Source: an uncultured Collinsella sp.
Lineage (GTDB): Bacteria; Actinomycetota; Coriobacteriia; Coriobacteriales; Coriobacteriaceae
NCBI GenBank assembly: GCA_900548075.1
Contig: URJD01000043.1
Span: 1 to 11,127, forward strand
Reading direction: 5' to 3'
Length of the DNA stretch: 11,127 bases
The translations under genes and the position numbers were made by a program. Of this stretch, positions 7,081 to 11,127 are shown one piece after another. The notes under the pieces are model-generated. The model had not been told where the DNA came from, did no database searches, and was given only the letters and a program-made list of their open reading frames with translations. Each line of letters opens with the position of its first letter. Positions within the stretch are counted from its first letter, which is position 1.

Positions 7081-7509
7081 CAGCTTAATGTCAAAGTTGA
7101 TCTCGGGGACGGCGGCCAGGTCGGCCAACGTCACGCCGTCGACATACTTTTCGATCACGTCATCCAGACCGCGCCAGAACTTGACGGTCGAGCACAAATC
7201 GCTACGGGTGCAGCTGTTGTCGATGCCATCGCACGCCACCGGAGCCGTGCTGCCCTCAACGGCACGCAGGATGTCGCCGGCGCGCACCTCGGCCGGGTCC
7301 TTGGCCATCATGTAGCCGCCGCCCTTGCCGCGCACGCTCTTAAGCAGACCCGCCTTCATAAGCGGACGAACCAGCTGCTCCAGATACTTTTGCGAGATAT
7401 GCTCGCGGTCGGCAACCTCGCGCAAGGCAATCTTACCCTCGGCGTCGCCCAGCGCCGCGATATAGATCATTAACCGGAGGGCATAGCGGCCCTTGGAAGA
7501 AATGAGCAT
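7078..7509 (-). CDS. Rrf2-family (IscR-like) transcriptional regulator
   Basis: A 143-residue winged-helix DNA-binding protein of the Rrf2 family, whose best-known members (IscR) sense iron-sulfur cluster status. SSKGRYALRLMIYIA (4-18) opens the domain, ISQKYLEQLVRPL (38-50) is the recognition region, and SVRGKGGGYMMAKDP (58-72) is the wing. Cys93, Cys100 and Cys106 lie in a loop, in the position of the three cluster ligands of IscR. Their spacing is six and five residues, while IscR has five and five, and the His that acts as fourth ligand in E. coli IscR is not seen three residues after the last Cys. ATG 7509 was chosen over an upstream in-frame start at 7560 because it begins with the family's usual residues and has GGGAGG at good distance. 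It is divergent from sufCBD, which it most likely controls, and it precedes the nucleotidyltransferase and HEPN genes in a tight cluster. Confidence 0.85.
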   Translation of the reverse strand: MLISSKGRYALRLMIYIAALGDAEGKIALREVADREHISQKYLEQLVRPLMKAGLLKSVRGKGGGYMMAKDPAEVRAGDILRAVEGSTAPVACDGIDNSCTRSDLCSTVKFWRGLDDVIEKYVDGVTLADLAAVPEINFDIKL

Positions 7510-7529
7510 ACCTACCCTCCCGTTGTTCC

Positions 7530-7559
7530 TGGGACAAAATACCAGGCTTGTTTGTCCCA
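7530..7559. repeat. Nine-base inverted repeat in the Rrf2 leader
   Basis: Perfect arms TGGGACAAA (7530-7538) and TTTGTCCCA (7551-7559) flank a 12-base spacer. The element starts about 20 bases upstream of the regulator's start codon, in its predicted 5' leader. It can be a hairpin in the mRNA or an operator in DNA. No T run follows it, so a terminator is unlikely. Confidence 0.6.
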
Positions 7560-7592
7560 AATCTTATGCGCGCGGGGCAAACAATCCTGATT

Positions 7593-7601
7593 ATTATGTC
7601 A
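7593..7601 (-). promoter_or_regulatory. Extended -10 promoter of the Rrf2 gene
   Basis: On the minus strand TGACATAAT matches the extended -10 form (TG, one base, then CATAAT, five of six consensus bases). The corresponding -35 region at 7616-7621 (ACTCGA) is weak and falls inside the IscR-like box, as expected for an autoregulated gene. Transcription would start near 7586. Confidence 0.5.
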
Positions 7602-7610
7602 CGCATCTAA

Positions 7611-7635
7611 AAAGTCGAGTGGATTAGTCGGGTTT
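7611..7635. promoter_or_regulatory. IscR type 1-like operator between rrf2 and sufC
   Basis: The 25 bases match, at 21 positions by my count, the E. coli IscR type 1 consensus as I recall it (half ATASYYGACTR, three W, half YAGTCRRSTAT). The right half, TAGTCGGGTTT, is the better one, with a single mismatch. The box covers the -35 region of the rrf2 promoter and ends about five bases before a TTGACT -35 candidate of the suf promoter, so one bound dimer could act on both. An overlapping dyad, TTAGTC (7624-7629) and GACTAA (7642-7647) with 12 bases between, may be a second site. Confidence 0.5.
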
Positions 7636-7639
7636 TCCC

Positions 7640-7667
7640 TTGACTAACGCCGAACCCATAGTAACTT
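7640..7667 (+). promoter_or_regulatory. Candidate suf operon promoter
   Basis: TTGACT (7640-7645) is a good -35 hexamer. At 16 bases distance TAACTT (7662-7667) is a weak -10 hexamer. The -35 lies inside the second arm of the TTAGTC/GACTAA dyad and next to the IscR-like box, so regulation by the divergent Rrf2 protein is plausible. The start site is uncertain because of the poor -10. Confidence 0.35.
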
Positions 7668-7692
7668 TATTCCGAGAAGATTCCTAGGGTTT

Positions 7693-7712
7693 AGTACACC
7701 TATGAGTACACC
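7693..7712 (+). repeat. Short tandem repeat in the suf leader
   Basis: AGTACACC occurs twice with a 12-base period (7693-7700 and 7705-7712), between the promoter candidate and the sufC ribosome site. No function is known. Confidence 0.5.
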
Positions 7713-7731
7713 ATATACAGAGAGGGACAGC

Positions 7732-8532
7732 ATGAGCGCAAATCCGCTGCTTTCCATCGAAGGTCTGACCGCCTCCGTGGACGAGAAGACCATCCTTCAC
7801 AACGTCAACCTCAACGTCGCCGCCGGCGAGACCCATGTGCTGATGGGGCCCAACGGCGCCGGCAAGTCCACCCTCGGCCACCTGGTCATGGGCGACCCCG
7901 TCTACACCGTGCAGGAAGGCCGCATTGTCTTTGACGGCCAGGACATCACCGAGCTCACCACCGACAAGCGTTCGCGCGCCGGCCTGTTCTTGAGTTTCCA
8001 GGCTCCGGTCGAGATCCCGGGCGTGCCGCTGTCGAGCTTTTTGCGTGCCAGCATCGCCGGCCGTCCCGGCCTGGAGATGAAGGGCAAGGAGTTCCGCCGT
8101 CGCGTCAAGGAGCTCGCGGCCGAGCTCAACATGGATACCGCCTATCTCAACCGCGAGCTGGGCGTGGGCTTCTCGGGCGGCGAGAAAAAGAAGGTCGAGA
8201 TGCTCCAGCTCCTGCTGCTGCAGCCCAAGCTCGCCATCCTGGACGAGACCGACTCCGGCCTGGACGTCGACGCCCTGTCCACCGTCAGCCATGGCATGGA
8301 CGCCTACCGCAAGAGCTGCGACGGCTCCATGCTCATCATCACGCATAACACGCGCATCCTGGAGCACCTGGATGTCGACCGCGTCCACGTTATGGTCAAG
8401 GGCCACATCGTGCGCGAGGACGACGCCTCACTGATCCCCTGGATCGACAAGAACGGCTTTGAGACCTTCGAGCGCGAGGCCGCCGAGCAGCGCGCTCAGG
8501 CCGAGGCCGCCGCTGCCGAGCAGCAGGCGTAA
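7732..8532 (+). CDS. sufC: SufC, ATPase of the SufBCD Fe-S scaffold
   Basis: A 266-residue soluble ABC-type ATPase that drives conformational change in the SufBCD complex during iron-sulfur cluster assembly in the cytoplasm. Walker A is GPNGAGKST (39-47), the Q-loop Gln is in LSFQAP (88-92), the ABC signature FSGGEKKK (147-154) has the SufC-specific EKK, Walker B and D-loop are ILDETDSGLD (169-178), and His205 follows in IITHN. These are complete and typical. The C-terminus ends in a short Ala/Glu/Gln-rich tail (251-266) that relatives often lack. ATG 7732 was chosen over the in-frame ATG 7702 because AGAGGG (7721-7726) sits just upstream and the family starts here. It is the first gene of the operon, and sufB begins 12 bases later. 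Confidence 0.96.
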   Translation: MSANPLLSIEGLTASVDEKTILHNVNLNVAAGETHVLMGPNGAGKSTLGHLVMGDPVYTVQEGRIVFDGQDITELTTDKRSRAGLFLSFQAPVEIPGVPLSSFLRASIAGRPGLEMKGKEFRRRVKELAAELNMDTAYLNRELGVGFSGGEKKKVEMLQLLLLQPKLAILDETDSGLDVDALSTVSHGMDAYRKSCDGSMLIITHNTRILEHLDVDRVHVMVKGHIVREDDASLIPWIDKNGFETFEREAAEQRAQAEAAAAEQQA

Positions 8533-8544
8533 AGGGGCGACGTA

Positions 8545-9957
8545 ATGACCAAGAACCGCACCGAGGTCGCGGACATCGACCGCAGCCTCTACGACTTCAC
8601 CTATGGCGAGGAGGGATTCGAGCGCCTCGACGCCGGCATCACGCCCGACATCGTGCGCGAGATCAGCGCCAAGAAGGACGAGCCGCAGTGGATGCTCGAC
8701 CTGCGCTTAAAGTCCCTCGAGATCTTCAACCGCTTCCCCGATCCGACGTGGGGTCCCTCCATCGATGGCCTGGACATGGACAACATCGTCACCTACGTCA
8801 AGCCCAACACCGACCAAAAGCACGACTGGGAGTCGGTGCCCGACGACATCAAGAACACCTTTGAGCGCCTGGGCATCCCCGAGGCCGAGCGCAGCTACCT
8901 GGCAGGCGTCGGTGCTCAGTACGACTCCGAGCTCGTCTACCACAACATGCAGGACACCGCCTCCAAGATGGGCATCGTCTACTCCGGCATCGAGGAGGCC
9001 CTGCACGACCCGCAGTGGGAGCCGCTCATCCACGAGAAGTTTATGACGCTCATCCCGCCCACCGACCACAAGTTTGCGGCCCTGCACGGCGCCGTGTGGT
9101 CGGGCGGCTCGTTTGTCTACGTGCCCAAGGGCACCAAGCTCGATTTTCCGCTGCAAAGCTACTTCCGTCTCAACGCCAAGGGCGCCGGTCAGTTTGAGCA
9201 CACGCTCATCATCGTCGAGGACGATGCCGACCTGCACTTTATCGAGGGTTGCTCCGCGCCCAAGTACAACGTGGCAAACCTCCACGCCGGCGCCGTCGAG
9301 CTCTTTGTGGGCAAGCGTGCGCACCTACGCTACTCGACCATCGAGAACTGGTCCAAGAACATGTACAACCTCAACACCAAGCGTGCGCGCGTGGACGAGG
9401 ACGGCGACATCGAGTGGATCAGCGGCTCCTTCGGCAGCCACGTGGGCTACCTCTACCCCATGAGCGTGCTCAATGGCCGCCGCGCCCGCTCGAGCTTTAC
9501 CGGCATCACCTTTGCCGGCGCCGGGCAGAACCTCGACACCGGCTGCAAGGTCGTGCTCAACGCCCCCGAGACCTCGGCAACGGTCGAGACCAAGGGTATC
9601 TCCAAGAGCGGCGGCATCCAGACGTTCCGCAGCTCCATCGTGGCCACGCCCAAGGCCGAGGGCTCCAAGGCAACCGTGAGCTGCCAGTCGCTGATGCTCG
9701 ACGACCAGAGCCGCTCCGACACCATTCCGGCCATGGACATCCGCGCCAAAAACGTCGACATCGGCCACGAGGCCACCATCGGCCGCATCGGCGACGACAA
9801 GGTGTTCTACCTGATGAGCCGCGGCATCTCGGAGGAAGAGGCCCGCACCATGATCGTCAACGGCTTTGCCAACCCGGTCTCCAAGGAGCTGCCGCTGGAG
9901 TACGCCGTCGAGATGAACAACCTGATCAAGCTCGAGATGGAAGGAGCGATCGGATAA
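8545..9957 (+). CDS. sufB: SufB, Fe-S scaffold subunit
   Basis: The 470-residue core scaffold protein on which the nascent iron-sulfur cluster is built, in complex with SufC and SufD. GAVWSGGSFVYVPKG (182-196) and FRLNAKGAGQFEHTLI (207-222) begin the beta-helix region. Cys380 in TVSCQSLML and Glu409 in GHEATIGRIGDD are 29 residues apart, the same spacing as the essential Cys405 and Glu434 of E. coli SufB, so the assembly site appears intact. The C-terminal ISEEEARTMIVNGFANP and NNLIKLEMEGAIG are characteristic of the family. A GGGG ribosome site lies just upstream of ATG 8545. The stop TAA overlaps the ATG of sufD by one base (TAATG), which implies translational coupling and roughly balanced synthesis of the two partners. 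Confidence 0.97.
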   Translation: MTKNRTEVADIDRSLYDFTYGEEGFERLDAGITPDIVREISAKKDEPQWMLDLRLKSLEIFNRFPDPTWGPSIDGLDMDNIVTYVKPNTDQKHDWESVPDDIKNTFERLGIPEAERSYLAGVGAQYDSELVYHNMQDTASKMGIVYSGIEEALHDPQWEPLIHEKFMTLIPPTDHKFAALHGAVWSGGSFVYVPKGTKLDFPLQSYFRLNAKGAGQFEHTLIIVEDDADLHFIEGCSAPKYNVANLHAGAVELFVGKRAHLRYSTIENWSKNMYNLNTKRARVDEDGDIEWISGSFGSHVGYLYPMSVLNGRRARSSFTGITFAGAGQNLDTGCKVVLNAPETSATVETKGISKSGGIQTFRSSIVATPKAEGSKATVSCQSLMLDDQSRSDTIPAMDIRAKNVDIGHEATIGRIGDDKVFYLMSRGISEEEARTMIVNGFANPVSKELPLEYAVEMNNLIKLEMEGAIG

Positions 9958-11127
9958 TGAAACAGGAAACCAACGCCGCTGCTACCACACTCGAGCAGGT
10001 CAACGCGATGCCGGCCGCCACTTGGGGTTGGCTCAAGATGAACCAGACCAAGCTTGAGCTTTCGGACGAGCTTGCCGTCGCTCCTGCCGAGGCCGTTGAG
10101 GTCGAGGGCTTGGACGAGCAGTTTACCGGCGCGGCAGACGCGTTTGAAGCCGCCGTGGACGCTATGGCCGAGCGCTTCCCCGAGCGCCGCGCCTCCGCCC
10201 CCGGCGATGCCGCCGACCGCGCCCGTATCACGCCCGAGACCGAGCTCGACGTGCCTGCGACCTCCGTCTACCAGGCCGGGGCTATCAAACTGGAGGAGGA
10301 GCTCTCCCCCGCTGAGGCCTTCGAAACCGGCATGGGCGAGGCTGCCTACGCCTACATGGCCGATCACGCTACCAAGCGCATCGTCGTCGATGTGCCCGCA
10401 TACAAGCACGCCACGGTTACCGTGCGCGTGAGCGGTGTCGATGCCGCCGCGGCCATCGCCGCCATCGACGTCGTCGCCCGTCCCCAGTCGACGCTCAATC
10501 TGCAGATCGCCCTGGACTCCCCCGTTGCCGGCGAGGGTGTCGTGGGCTCCGTGCTACGCGTGTGTGCCTACGAATACGCCACCGTCAACGTGACCTGCAC
10601 GCAGACGCTCGACGATAGCTGGATCGCGCTCGACGACACCGGTCTGTTCCTGGACGAGGGCGCGCGCGTCAACGTGCAGCACACCGTCCTGGGTGCCGGC
10701 GCCAGCGCCACCGGCCTTGCCGGCGACCTGCTGGGCGATACCGCCAAGGTCACCATCGATACTGACTACCTGGGCGCCCGCGAGCAGGTGCGCGACTTTA
10801 ACTACGAGCTGCGCCACCGCGGTCGCAAGACCGAGTGCGAGATCGACGCCAACGGCGTGCTGACCGGCACGTCCAAGAAGGTCTACCGCGGCACCATCGA
10901 CCTCGTGCACGGCTGCAAGGGTGCAACCGGTACCGAGCGCGAGACGGTGCTTTTGGCCAACAAGGGCGTCGACAACAAGACCGTTCCCGTCATTCTCTGT
11001 GACGAGGACGACGTCGCCGGCAACCACGGCGCCACCATTGGTCACGTCCGCGACGAGCAGCTGTTCTACCTCGCCTGCCGCGGCCTTGACCAAAACGCCG
11101 CCGAGGACCTGTTCATCCGCGCCAAGC
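9957..11127 (+). CDS. sufD: SufD, partner scaffold subunit (3' end beyond window)
   Basis: The frame opens at ATG 9957, one base into the sufB stop, and stays open for 390 codons to the window edge with no stop seen. SufD pairs with SufB in the SufBC2D complex and helps cluster formation and iron supply. The N-terminus (MKQETNAAATTLEQVNAMPAAT region) and an acidic Ala-rich stretch (about 40-95) are variable, as in the family. The C-terminal half has the beta-helix repeats, and NHGATIGHVRDEQLFYLACRGL (356-377 region) carries the diagnostic HGAT with His357, matching the conserved His360 of E. coli SufD. The last residues seen, EDLFIRAK, lie in the C-terminal helical part, so only a few dozen residues should be missing. 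Genes for cysteine desulfurase (SufS) and SufU are expected downstream by analogy but are not visible. Confidence 0.93.
   Translation, partial: MKQETNAAATTLEQVNAMPAATWGWLKMNQTKLELSDELAVAPAEAVEVEGLDEQFTGAADAFEAAVDAMAERFPERRASAPGDAADRARITPETELDVPATSVYQAGAIKLEEELSPAEAFETGMGEAAYAYMADHATKRIVVDVPAYKHATVTVRVSGVDAAAAIAAIDVVARPQSTLNLQIALDSPVAGEGVVGSVLRVCAYEYATVNVTCTQTLDDSWIALDDTGLFLDEGARVNVQHTVLGAGASATGLAGDLLGDTAKVTIDTDYLGAREQVRDFNYELRHRGRKTECEIDANGVLTGTSKKVYRGTIDLVHGCKGATGTERETVLLANKGVDNKTVPVILCDEDDVAGNHGATIGHVRDEQLFYLACRGLDQNAAEDLFIRAK

Noticed and set aside
7702..7731. Earlier in-frame start for sufC giving ten extra residues
   Set aside because: No ribosome site precedes it, and the family begins at the ATG at 7732.
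8707..9324. 205-residue open frame antisense to sufB
   Set aside because: Same GC-bias shadow; sufB is unambiguous.

Overview
The window looks like a chromosomal segment of a high-GC gut actinobacterium of the class Coriobacteriia, most plausibly Collinsella or a close relative. The reasons are a GC-rich coding style, an LPXTG-type surface protein with an Actinomycetota-like stalk, a galactofuranosyltransferase-like GT2 enzyme, and a sufC-sufB-sufD operon divergent from an Rrf2 regulator instead of the ArsR-type SufR common in other Actinomycetota. The genus is an inference from style and gene content, not from a marker gene.

Left part (1-2444, + strand): a multipass acyltransferase-3 protein is followed by a GT2 glycosyltransferase. 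Both fit cell-surface polysaccharide assembly and modification. Each has its own promoter candidate, so they are neighbours more than a tight operon.

Middle part (2469-6247, - strand): a full-length 598-residue protein follows the plan of the AAA-ATPase-like plus PD-(D/E)XK family (DUF1703 type), but its Walker B glutamate and most of its nuclease residues are replaced, so it looks like an intact pseudoenzyme. Next is a 592-residue secreted, sortase-anchored protein with a lysozyme-like N-terminal domain, a long Ser/Asp/Gly-rich stalk, a run of ten threonines and an MPKTGD anchor. A terminator hairpin lies downstream of it, and a promoter with a palindrome lies upstream.

Right part (6376-11127): on the - strand, an Rrf2/IscR-like regulator, a minimal nucleotidyltransferase and a HEPN protein are packed like one operon. 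The last two carry the motifs of MntA-HepT toxin-antitoxin pairs. Divergently, on the + strand, sufC, sufB and sufD encode the SufBCD iron-sulfur scaffold; sufD runs off the window end. The 222-base divergent region holds a sequence close to the IscR type 1 operator over the expected -35 region of the regulator's promoter, a separate 9-bp dyad in the regulator's leader, and a tandem repeat in the suf leader. The simplest reading is a cluster-sensing Rrf2 protein that controls itself and the suf operon, with a toxin-antitoxin-like pair read from the same regulator transcript.

No rRNA, tRNA, CRISPR array, insertion sequence or phage gene was seen. No gene-free stretch exceeds 300 bases; the largest are 7510-7731, 4266-4468 and 1255-1424.
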